Source: an uncultured Schlesneria sp. (GTDB taxonomy: Bacteria > Planctomycetota > Planctomycetia > Planctomycetales > Planctomycetaceae). From it: a DNA stretch of 64,000 nt. Of this stretch, positions 55,898-64,000 are shown in pieces. The first letter of the stretch is position 1. Every line of letters begins with the position of its first letter. Under the pieces are notes generated by a model. That model did no database searches, was not told the DNA's origin, and saw only the letters and a program-made list of their open reading frames with translations. The stretch is from positions 41,816 to 105,815 of the forward strand of contig CAIVEI010000133.1 of assembly GCA_903904835.1 (NCBI GenBank), in the 5' to 3' direction. The position numbers and the translations under genes are program-made.

Positions 55898-56317
55898 AAG
55901 CTTCGACCTTGCGGGTAACCGTTGACGAACGAGTTGCAAAACAGTCCGGCGAAATCTGCCATCAAGTTCTTGTACCGATGACCAATGTTTTTCGCGAGTC
56001 TCTTAAGAATTCTAATTGCTCGCCTCACAAGCGAATTGGCTGTTGTGATCCATTATGAATTGTTGGTGGCACGTGACATCAATTTCCTCGTTCGGCAAAT
56101 TTCGCCGCGTGCTTCTTGAGACTTCGTTGATGTGACTTGTCCGGATTTGCCGATGATTCCATTGCGGTAAGTAAAACGGTTGAGACCCTTTCGACCTGCG
56201 TGCATTTATCCGGATTTCATTAAAGTTCAGCCACCCAGTCGCGATTCTGGAAATCCATTATCGGAATCGGCTGATGTGGTGTATTAACGACGGCTCAAGG
56301 AAGAGAAAGAACCAGCT
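55898..56317. other. Intergenic region without clear features
   Basis: About 420 bases between divergent genes, so promoters for the gamma-glutamyltransferase and the ExeA-like ATPase are expected. No hairpin stronger than a few base pairs and no ORF with a ribosome binding site is visible. Confidence 0.4.
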
Positions 56318-57187
56318 ATGGACCTTGGCTTTTGGGGTTTTCGACATTGGCCATTTGATCGTTCGTTCTCTGCCGATCGATTCTTTGCCAGCCAGCAGCA
56401 TGACGAAGCGATGGCACGCATGTTGTTTCTTGTCGAGGAATCGCGCCGTTGTGGGATCATTGTTGGAACGAGCGGGACAGGGAAAACATATCTGTTGAAA
56501 CTTCTGCAACAGCGATCCGAACGACTTGGCCGGCTCGTCGTGCGATGTGAAGCGACTGGAATCGAAGGCGAAGAATTTATTGGTCAGATTGCAGTCGGTT
56601 GCAATGCCGCAGTTGATCCGAATGCAACTTCAGCAAGGATCTGGAGCGGTCTTCGAGCTCGATTTGCTGCATTGGCAGTAATCCGACAACCACTGATCAT
56701 TTTGATCGATCACTTTGATCAAGTTGAATTCCGTTGCCAGCAAGCGGTATGGCGGCTGAATCAGTTGGCAGATGCCGTCGGATTGAAACTGACCGTTGTC
56801 CTGGCAACTCGTGATCGCACGTTTCCTGCGGTGCTGCAAGACCTCGTCGAGTTGCGAATCGACATCGCGCCGTGGAACTCGAGCGAAACATCTCATTTCA
56901 TTAAATCGGCAGTTGAACATGCCGGTTGTCGTGACGCACTCTTCACCGACGATGCAATCAGCGCAATTCACGAAGTGACCAACGGCGTTCCAGCCAGAGT
57001 TGTTTCGCTTAGCAGCCACAGCCTGCTTGCAGCCAGGGGACAAGATCAAATGCTGGTAACGCGAGAATACGTCGAAGCTGCGGCTAGCGAGTTACTTCCA
57101 AGAGGCGACCACGTCCCCGCGAATCATTTTTCACCGTCAACTCAGTCGTCCCGTGGGAGAAGAGCTCAAAGTCCACGGGGGTTCTAG
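56318..57187 (+). CDS. ExeA/GspA-like AAA ATPase
   Basis: A 289-residue cytosolic ATPase of the ExeA/GspA type. The start FRHWPFDRSFSADRFFAS is the conserved N-terminal signature, GTSGTGKTYLLK is the Walker A, LIILIDHFDQVE is the Walker B, and a C-terminal AAA lid follows. In E. coli ExeA helps assemble the type II secretion machinery together with the secretin GspD; in this genome the role is unknown, because no type II operon adjoins and the only secretin-like gene is 14 kb away. AAGGAAGAG precedes the ATG. Its last 20 codons are rich in Ser and Arg. It converges on the next gene. Confidence 0.87.
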   Translation: MDLGFWGFRHWPFDRSFSADRFFASQQHDEAMARMLFLVEESRRCGIIVGTSGTGKTYLLKLLQQRSERLGRLVVRCEATGIEGEEFIGQIAVGCNAAVDPNATSARIWSGLRARFAALAVIRQPLIILIDHFDQVEFRCQQAVWRLNQLADAVGLKLTVVLATRDRTFPAVLQDLVELRIDIAPWNSSETSHFIKSAVEHAGCRDALFTDDAISAIHEVTNGVPARVVSLSSHSLLAARGQDQMLVTREYVEAAASELLPRGDHVPANHFSPSTQSSRGRRAQSPRGF

Positions 57188-57233
57188 TGGGATAACCGGC
57201 CGCTTTGATTTGATATCCGCCAGAAATGCGACC

Positions 57234-58211
57234 TTAGGGGATCGCAAAAAACAATCCGGTGACAACAGCCGCTTCAACGACCGCCGCTTTGGCGTTCAAT
57301 GGAATTTGATAGTGCAACTTCGGTGCACATTCGCCAGGTCGATACCAGCCGAGCGGATACTCTTGCTTACACGGTGGAGTAATCGTCATTTGATAAGGAA
57401 GCAAAACGAATTGAACCCCAGCCCGTGCCAGCGAGGCGACTGGTTGTACCACTGGATGGTACGTATGACCGTATCGCTCTAAAGCGGGGTCCGCAAAATA
57501 AAGTGGATAGTAGTAGAAGTTCGTGGGTTCCCATGCCATTGTGATTAGTGGAAATGACCGTTCTTCGTAGGTTTTCGACTTGAGCGGAATCTTGAATTCC
57601 TTGCCCTTTTCCACCGCAAATTCACGGATATCCCTGTCTCGGTCTCGATCGTAATAGGGGTTGATACTCCCAATCATTCTTTCGAGGGGAGATCGCGGTC
57701 CGTCGCTTGCATTTTTGTCAGTCGTCCCGGTTTTTGCGTCCGTATTCTGGTTCGCGATGCGCATTTCCAACGTTTTCCCCGACTCATTGCCTGCTGAACT
57801 CGTATCGTTTCTACGAGCCAGATTGGGCACAGCCGATACGTCAAATTCGGAAGGGCGAGCGGGCAAAACCCAATCATCTGGATTTGCTGATATCGTGGGA
57901 ATCACAAGTCCTTCGGAAGGCAAGGGTGGAAGTTCAGCTTCTTTCAGATTACGTTCCGCATCCTGTGGCAATGCCTCTGGAACATTACGAGCCGTTGTCG
58001 GCGAATTCATGGGATATTGCTGTTTGACACGCTGCCATCGCTCAGAGGCGGAACGTTGCTTGAGAACCTCAAGCATGCGATTCGCTTTGCCCGCATCATC
58101 TTCAGCACGTCCAGTTCGCGTTACGGTGAGCGAACAGGTTAAACAAACGAGGATTGCGACTCCTCGAATCGTACTGAATCGTGATCGCAGTTCTACAGAG
58201 CAGATTGACAT
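57234..58211 (-). CDS. Secreted orphan protein, Pro/Tyr-rich C-terminus
   Basis: A 325-residue protein with a signal peptide (MSICSVELRSRFSTIRGVAILVCLTCSLTVTRTGRA). The middle is rich in Asp, Arg and Pro, with PLERMIGSINPYYDRDRDRDIREFAVEKGKEFKIPLKSK; the C-terminal 95 residues form a compact domain with FYYYPLYFADPALERYGHTYHPVVQPVASLARAGVQFVLLPYQMT and a final AAVVEAAVVTGLFFAIP. No family can be named, but the compact domain is also seen in other planctomycete exported proteins by pattern memory only. A shadow ORF on the opposite strand is ignored. The neighbours are unrelated. Confidence 0.65.
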   Translation of the reverse strand: MSICSVELRSRFSTIRGVAILVCLTCSLTVTRTGRAEDDAGKANRMLEVLKQRSASERWQRVKQQYPMNSPTTARNVPEALPQDAERNLKEAELPPLPSEGLVIPTISANPDDWVLPARPSEFDVSAVPNLARRNDTSSAGNESGKTLEMRIANQNTDAKTGTTDKNASDGPRSPLERMIGSINPYYDRDRDRDIREFAVEKGKEFKIPLKSKTYEERSFPLITMAWEPTNFYYYPLYFADPALERYGHTYHPVVQPVASLARAGVQFVLLPYQMTITPPCKQEYPLGWYRPGECAPKLHYQIPLNAKAAVVEAAVVTGLFFAIP

Positions 58212-58569
58212 GACGATGGTTCTCCCTCACCGTCGCCGGCGTTTAATGGGGAATTTCAGCGGAAAGCGGTCAAAAGTGCCGGAGTTCTTCCGATCGCCAA
58301 TCCCGCCAGTCGTTCTCAGTTAGGAGATACATCGGCTATTGAAGCTGGGTAAACCGCATCTAACGCAGATTACCATCGTTAATCGGTGGAGTTCGCCGAT
58401 TCGGCTTCTCGGCGAATTTTTTGCACCAAAGTCGAAACGCTGGAATGCGGACGCGATTTCTCGATACGGCGCGATTTCTCGTGACGATTGCTTTTAGAAG
58501 CTGGAAGCGACCGATGAGATGACTTTTAGTTTCTTCAGTGGAACCCCGCCCAAATGGGGAAACGCGATT
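58212..58569. other. Intergenic region with a short direct repeat
   Basis: About 360 bases. It contains two direct copies of GCGATTTCTCG, 18 bases apart (near 58453 and 58473), and is otherwise featureless. It lies between the start of the secreted orphan gene and the end of the GT87 gene, so it carries the orphan gene's promoter. Confidence 0.5.
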
Positions 58570-59958
58570 CTAGTTGAACGCGACTTCGGGGCTTTTATTC
58601 GGTAAATGAAAGCGGACGAATGCCAATGTGAGGAACAGCATTACTGATCCCCAGGCGGTCATTCCGCACGCCTGCAATGTCGGATCGAATTGTTCGGTGA
58701 TCGCACTGGCGAGCAGAACTCCGGCGACAACCGCACCGATTCTGACGATTCGATGTGTCTTAGGGTCCAGGGATTGGTTATTCAACCAAAAAATAATTGC
58801 GGTCCAAGCGGGGAGTAACCAGCAAAAGAAATAGGTCCACGCAAGAGGTGAACAGAGAGGCACTAGCGTGCAAACCATGGCAACTTCCAGACCTTCGCAT
58901 CCGGGAGACGGCGCGAATTTGAAACGGCAAGCCAATAAGAGCACCAAACCCAACAGTAGACAGACTCCGTATCCAACTAATTGGGCGTTCCGAGGGGTGA
59001 TGTTTGCAAGATTAACAAACAGGGGTTTCTGTGGGTTGTCACCAGCATCGACATGGCGAAGTAGTCGGTGACTGACGGAAACAAGCGACTGATTTCGTCG
59101 AGTAAACCCAATGCTCGAACGACCTGCCATCGTTTCACCCGATTGGTCGAGAATCATCAGCGAGGCCCATTGATTCAGTTCTCGGGAGTTACGCTCGAAA
59201 CCACGATAAACACCTGGCAAGAACCAGACGAGCAGGAGAATGCTGAAGATCGAAGTGGCAACCGAAACCCATTGTTTTCGCACAATAAAATAAGCTATGG
59301 CAGGCAAGGGGAAGGCTTTTAAAGCAACGGCCATCCCGAAGAATAAACCACTTGTCGCAAGATGTTTTGTTCGAACGAGCAGAAACGCACCAAGCGTGAA
59401 TGCAAGCAATAAAAAGTTTGTCTGGCCGAGAAGCTGGACGTCCCAAACATACGGTGCAACAGCTAACCCCGGAAGGATCGTCTCGATTCGCAAGTTGGTA
59501 TCCCATCTACCGCGAACAAGGATTGTTGCGGCCCAGACGGTAAAGACCCACGACATTGCGGTAAAGAGACAGAGAATTGCCACGAAACCCGTGTGGCCAA
59601 GTGTCGATAATGGAGCGTAGAAAAGTACCGCAGCAGTCGGAGGATACATGTACTCCGGCTCGCCATGTCGCAAATCTTCGTAAAGTGGCTGTCCAGCCAG
59701 CACTGACTGACCAATCAAATACCAGTGCGAATAATCCTTATTGTCGTTCTCATAAAGCACGGCGTTAATAATCGGCGCAACCGAAAACAGGCATCCCATG
59801 ACAAAGAAAACCATTAAACTGGCATATCGATGGGGAACACTTCGCACCCAATCATGAATCTGTTCCAACGTTGTCTCAGGACGAACGATTGGAAGAAACT
59901 CCGGGTTCAAGAAGCTTGCTGCCGATAAACCGCGATTGTTGGTCTCTGTTCCACTCAT
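58570..59958 (-). CDS. GT87 family membrane glycosyltransferase (DUF2029)
   Basis: A 462-residue polytopic membrane protein with about ten membrane helices, matching the GT87/DUF2029 polyprenyl-phosphate-linked mannosyltransferase family. An N-terminal helix (YASLMVFFVMGCLFSVAPIINAVLY) precedes the loop YLIGQSVLAGQPLYEDLRHGEPEYMYPPTAAVLFYAPLS, which is typical of the acceptor loop, and the later LACRFK and CSPLAWTYFFCWLLPAWTAII helices. It would act on the outer side of the membrane using a lipid-linked sugar. AAAGGGAG lies ahead of the ATG at 59958. It is divergent from purA with about 500 bases between. Confidence 0.86.
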   Translation of the reverse strand: MSGTETNNRGLSAASFLNPEFLPIVRPETTLEQIHDWVRSVPHRYASLMVFFVMGCLFSVAPIINAVLYENDNKDYSHWYLIGQSVLAGQPLYEDLRHGEPEYMYPPTAAVLFYAPLSTLGHTGFVAILCLFTAMSWVFTVWAATILVRGRWDTNLRIETILPGLAVAPYVWDVQLLGQTNFLLLAFTLGAFLLVRTKHLATSGLFFGMAVALKAFPLPAIAYFIVRKQWVSVATSIFSILLLVWFLPGVYRGFERNSRELNQWASLMILDQSGETMAGRSSIGFTRRNQSLVSVSHRLLRHVDAGDNPQKPLFVNLANITPRNAQLVGYGVCLLLGLVLLLACRFKFAPSPGCEGLEVAMVCTLVPLCSPLAWTYFFCWLLPAWTAIIFWLNNQSLDPKTHRIVRIGAVVAGVLLASAITEQFDPTLQACGMTAWGSVMLFLTLAFVRFHLPNKSPEVAFN

Positions 59959-61739
<1,781 letters not shown>

Positions 61740-61810
61740 AGTCTTTTAGCGTAGCACGAAGCGTGTAGGGTGCGGTTGAGTCTTCGAGGCCCACCAGGCC
61801 GTCGCAAAAA

Positions 61811-61890
61811 ACTTGGCAAAGTTGGCCAACTTCCCTGTTTCATAGCGTTTTTGCAGGCTTGAACTTGGCCAACTTGACCAACTTCACCCG
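61811..61890. repeat. Repeat module 1 (10-bp units, AACTTGGCCA type)
   Basis: Units of 10 bases such as ACTTGGCAAA, GTTGGCCAAC, ACTTGGCCAA and CTTGACCAAC flank an anchor CATAGCGTTTTTGC at 61841-61854. The anchor corresponds to those of modules 2 and 3. Confidence 0.65.
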
Positions 61891-61989
61891 TTCTCGCCTT
61901 GTCTTCGGGCCGGGCGAGGTTCCATCCCGAGCCGTTTTTCTGTCTTGTCCTGACTTCGTTACCTTCGTTGCCTTACGTTCAAAAATCTT

Positions 61990-62012
61990 CCATGATTTCA
62001 TTGAAATCATGG
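61990..62012. repeat. 23-bp near-perfect palindrome
   Basis: CCATGATTTCA (61990-62000) and TGAAATCATGG (62002-62012) are exact reverse complements around one central base. Possible operator or a cruciform site inside repeat module 1. Confidence 0.75.
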
Positions 62013-62033
62013 AAACGCGAAATTTGATCAAAA

Positions 62034-62167
62034 AGTTCGAGCGAGTTCGCGCGACTTCGACCATTTCCCATAATTCATAGGCTTTTGGCGAGCGTCCCCG
62101 GTGTTCCGGTCGTTAAAAAGTTCACCCGAGTTCGCGCGAGTTCGACGCAGTTCGATCGACGTCGAAA
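62034..62167. repeat. Repeat module 2 (10-bp units, AGTTCGANNN type)
   Basis: Left block AGTTCGAGCG, AGTTCGCGCG, ACTTCGACCA; anchor CATAGGCTTTTGGCG at 62076-62090; right block AGTTCACCCG, AGTTCGCGCG, AGTTCGACGC, AGTTCGATCG. The left block has three units and the right block four. Confidence 0.75.
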
Positions 62168-62186
62168 GCCGTCATTCCTCCCAGGC

Positions 62187-62214
62187 GAGCCGAGGTGCGT
62201 AAGCCCTCGGACTC
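62187..62214. repeat. Hairpin between repeat modules 2 and 3
   Basis: GAGCCGAGG pairs with CCTCGGACTC around GTGCGTAAGC-type loop, a stem of nine with one mismatch. It lies in the linker between module 2 and module 3. Confidence 0.5.
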
Positions 62215-62263
62215 TTTGTCGACTTCCGTCCTGCTGTTATCACGCGTCATGAAATTAAGTGTC

Positions 62264-62394
62264 AAAGTTCGATCAAGTTCGACCGACTTCGATTATTCCT
62301 AGTAAATCATAGGGTTTTTGCGATCGTTCCCCCGTTTTTTGGGGGTGTTCGAGTTCGATCGAGTTCGACGCAGTTCGATCAAGTTCGATCGACT
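62264..62394. repeat. Repeat module 3 (10-bp units, AGTTCGANNN type)
   Basis: Left block AGTTCGATCA, AGTTCGACCG, ACTTCGATTA; anchor CATAGGGTTTTTGCG at 62308-62322; right block GTTCGAGTTCGATCG followed by AGTTCGACGC, AGTTCGATCA and AGTTCGATCG. A short CCCCCGTTTTTTGGGGG hairpin (62330-62346) lies between anchor and right block. Confidence 0.75.
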
Positions 62395-62701
62395 CCTCTG
62401 CTGTGCGAGTGGTCTCCCGACCCCGCACAAACTCGGCCGTAACCTGCCGCCAAGCAACGAACCGCCCCGGATCGCCCGGCGATTTAAGTCGACGCCAGGA
62501 GCAACCCGATTAAATTTTATTCCAAGATGTCAAAGATCAATTGTCGTCAGGTTCTGGTTTCGGAAATCCAGGCGAGCCCAGGATGTCAATCCTGGGATTC
62601 TACTCAAATTGTCTACTCGCTACTTTCTCAAAACTACTCTCTCGCCGCTTCGGCGCCGCCCGTTCCAGACAAAAGCTTATGCAGACAAAAGACCCACACA
62701 A

Positions 62702-63178
62702 TCAAGATCGACAACATCGGAGCGATGATGGCGACTTTGGTTTCACTTGAGTCCTTTTGGATTTCTTCGACCCCGCCAAACAAACGGCGACATAAAAATA
62801 CAAAAATAAATATAGATAGTCAATAGAAAGTTGCAAACTTATTCTTAACATTTGGAAGGCGATCATGAAAATAGAGTTTCCAGTGGCAGCGGGTTTATGA
62901 ACCTCAGAGCGGTGAGCAAGTAAAACCAGGATCGGTTTCCGCCTAAGGATACGAACCAAAGGCAAGAACAAAGCCCCATGTGGCAACGCTTTGACGATCG
63001 TGCAGTCTCCCCGAACACGCCATTTGCAGCGATCTTTCGCGGGTATTGATATTCGCCGGAAGTGATCGTTGCTTGAACCGGCGTGCGTAGCGTCGACGCC
63101 CCCGAACATGGGTACTGCCTTCATTACAGTGAACATGCGATCGGTGATCAAAAAATTCGCCGTCGCCGCAAAATTCAC
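62702..63178 (-). CDS. Doubtful 158-residue ORF, possibly noncoding
   Basis: An open frame of 158 codons with a basic N-terminal half (HFRRISIPAKDRCKWRVRGD) and a hydrophobic stretch late (YLYLFLYFYVAVCLAG) before a Lys/Ser/Arg-rich end. No ribosome binding site precedes the first ATG (63178) and composition is unlike the neighbours. It covers the AT-rich part of the region. Kept only because nothing better explains this stretch. Confidence 0.18.
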   Translation of the reverse strand: MNFAATANFLITDRMFTVMKAVPMFGGVDATHAGSSNDHFRRISIPAKDRCKWRVRGDCTIVKALPHGALFLPLVRILRRKPILVLLAHRSEVHKPAATGNSIFMIAFQMLRISLQLSIDYLYLFLYFYVAVCLAGSKKSKRTQVKPKSPSSLRCCRS

Positions 63179-63204
63179 TTGTAAAATGCTATCGCGGCAG
63201 TATT

Positions 63205-63289
63205 GTGATATCCGCGATGGCCGGGAAACGGCCTGCGATCGCGGATATCACCATTTTTTTGGCATTATCCGCGATCAATCGCGGATAAT
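63205..63289. promoter_or_regulatory. Double palindrome sharing TATCCGCGAT
   Basis: Palindrome 1: GTGATATCCGCGAT (63205-63218) and ATCGCGGATATCAC (63238-63251), a perfect 14-bp inverted repeat enclosing an inner GGCCG...CGGCC hairpin. Palindrome 2: ATTATCCGCGAT (63264-63275) and ATCGCGGATAAT (63278-63289), a perfect 12-bp inverted repeat with two bases between. Both share TATCCGCGAT, so the word occurs four times in alternating orientation. It sits about 70 bases before the following gene and looks like a binding site or hairpin array. Confidence 0.75.
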
Positions 63290-63357
63290 AATTAGTTCGG
63301 CAGCATCTCGACCCTGGGCGGGCGATACCATTGGCTTCGATGAACAGTGAGGGGGAT

Positions 63358-63822
63358 ATGGGGCTTTTCGGTATACTGACCAAAATTGCGTCGAGTTGGT
63401 CTAATTTCACCAAACGCGAAAGTGACTTTCATGCCTCGCTCGCAGAACTGGAGAAAAAGTATGCTCTCCCTTATCCCGTCTGGTGGTGCCACGGCAGGAC
63501 GAATATCGCAACCTTCGACGATTCTTGGCTGCGAACTTTCGACTTAGTGATTGATCGACTCACTAGTAAGAACACTGTGGACGCTGAATGCTGTCAGCTG
63601 TGTGGCGACATTGTGATGTTCTGTAATGTTCTAGATGATAATGTGTGGATTGATCGCTGGGACAGCAAGCGCAACTACCGGCCTGTGTTCGGACGAATTC
63701 GCGAGTTCCGAGACACCCAAACATTCCTGAGCATCGTCGAAATGAGCCGGGGGCGGGGCATTGATTACGCCTTGGCGCTAATTAACAAGGAACTTCCCGG
63801 GTTGCTAAGGCCGTTGGCCTAG
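63358..63822 (+). CDS. Small soluble orphan protein
   Basis: About 154 residues from the ATG at 63358, chosen because GAGG lies five bases ahead; ATGs at 63340 and 63331 give slightly longer proteins. It has no signal peptide and no membrane helix. It contains Trp and Cys clusters (PVWWCHGRTNIATFDDSW; DAECCQLCGDIVMFCNVLDDNVWIDRWD) that could hold a metal, though no zinc-finger spacing fits. No family is recognised. It is the only gene right of purA, and the double palindrome at 63205-63289 lies in its upstream region. Confidence 0.55.
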   Translation: MGLFGILTKIASSWSNFTKRESDFHASLAELEKKYALPYPVWWCHGRTNIATFDDSWLRTFDLVIDRLTSKNTVDAECCQLCGDIVMFCNVLDDNVWIDRWDSKRNYRPVFGRIREFRDTQTFLSIVEMSRGRGIDYALALINKELPGLLRPLA

Positions 63823-64000
63823 CAGCCGAACCAGGGATCACACGGAAAATGCAAGGGGTTGCGGAAAAGCTGCCATATGGGTTTGTTGATTTTACTAAGA
63901 ATCGACGTTTGCGCGTACCTTGAGCGGTTCCGCCGCGAGCACGGAAAAAGTTGGGGCTAAAAGCCCTGTGACGAAAACAGCGAGAGTGTCATCTCTGTCG

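Larger units (their letters stand above)
61740..63357. other. Gene-poor region with modular 10-bp repeats and palindromes
   Basis: About 1.6 kb with no supported gene. From left to right it contains a GTAGCACGAAGCGTGTAGGGTGCGG-like stretch after purA, three degenerate repeat modules (61811-62400), a 23-bp near-palindrome (61990-62012), a hairpin (62187-62214), an AT-rich stretch around 62790-62850, a doubtful 158-codon minus-strand ORF and two strong palindromes (63205-63289). ORFs over the repeats are artefacts of the GTTCGA periodicity. Confidence 0.65.

Noticed and set aside
62030..62394. CRISPR-like array
   Set aside because: Units are 10 bases and contiguous, with no spacers of 25-40 bases and no cas gene.

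Overview
The window comes from a member of the Planctomycetes (phylum-level call, my inference). It carries a PSCyt1/DUF1549/DUF1553 protein followed at once by its DUF1501 partner, a TIGR03067 protein, a Tat-exported Gfo/Idh/MocA oxidoreductase, a BamB/PQQ-type propeller, an ExeA-like ATPase, a GT87 enzyme and many small secreted orphan proteins. Gene density is ordinary for a chromosome up to about 61.7 kb. I see no rRNA, tRNA, CRISPR array, prophage or insertion sequence.

Layout. 0-5 kb: end of an MFS transporter, a Bax-inhibitor-1/YccA membrane protein, an RlmL-type RNA methyltransferase, a His-rich secreted protein and a seven-blade WD40 protein. 5-11 kb: the PSCyt1 + DUF1501 pair and a TIGR03067 protein. 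11.5-17.6 kb: a minus-strand run of five genes (fatty-acid desaturase, MetX-like hydrolase, GlnT-type ligase, SASA-type esterase, M81 peptidase). 18-23 kb: ECF sigma factor, zinc-finger anti-sigma factor and a secreted protein, then recJ ending in a terminator that overlaps its stop codon. 23-32 kb: small secreted proteins, PQQ propeller, oxidoreductase, glycosyltransferase facing a formyltransferase, and a hexose-6-phosphate mutarotase. 32-42 kb: DUF1015 protein, large esterase, 5-oxoprolinase genes pxpB-pxpC-pxpA, and a 1235-residue stack of secretin N-domains with no recognisable secretin barrel. 43-54 kb: HTH-receiver fusion, ribF with a FIST protein, a MscK-type channel coupled to ruvA, a desaturase resembling sphingolipid delta-4 desaturase (DES1), and hisI-hisG. 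54-61.7 kb: gamma-glutamyltransferase, ExeA-like ATPase, GT87 and purA.

The last 2.3 kb differ from the rest. A gene-poor, partly AT-rich stretch carries about 233-bp degenerate modules built from 10-bp units (GTTCGA core), a near-perfect 23-bp palindrome, and two palindromes sharing the word TATCCGCGAT just ahead of a small orphan gene. Two dispersed hairpin families also occur. One is about 100 bp long, with four copies all lying at gene 3' ends; the other is a 20-bp hairpin with two copies.

Genes that probably work together: sigma/anti-sigma/secreted protein; pxpBCA (with the gamma-glutamyltransferase elsewhere, pointing to gamma-glutamyl peptide and 5-oxoproline recycling); hisI-hisG; PSCyt1-DUF1501; and, more speculatively, the desaturase-to-M81 run. 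Start sites were chosen from Shine-Dalgarno sequences, signal peptides and family length; several remain uncertain and are marked.
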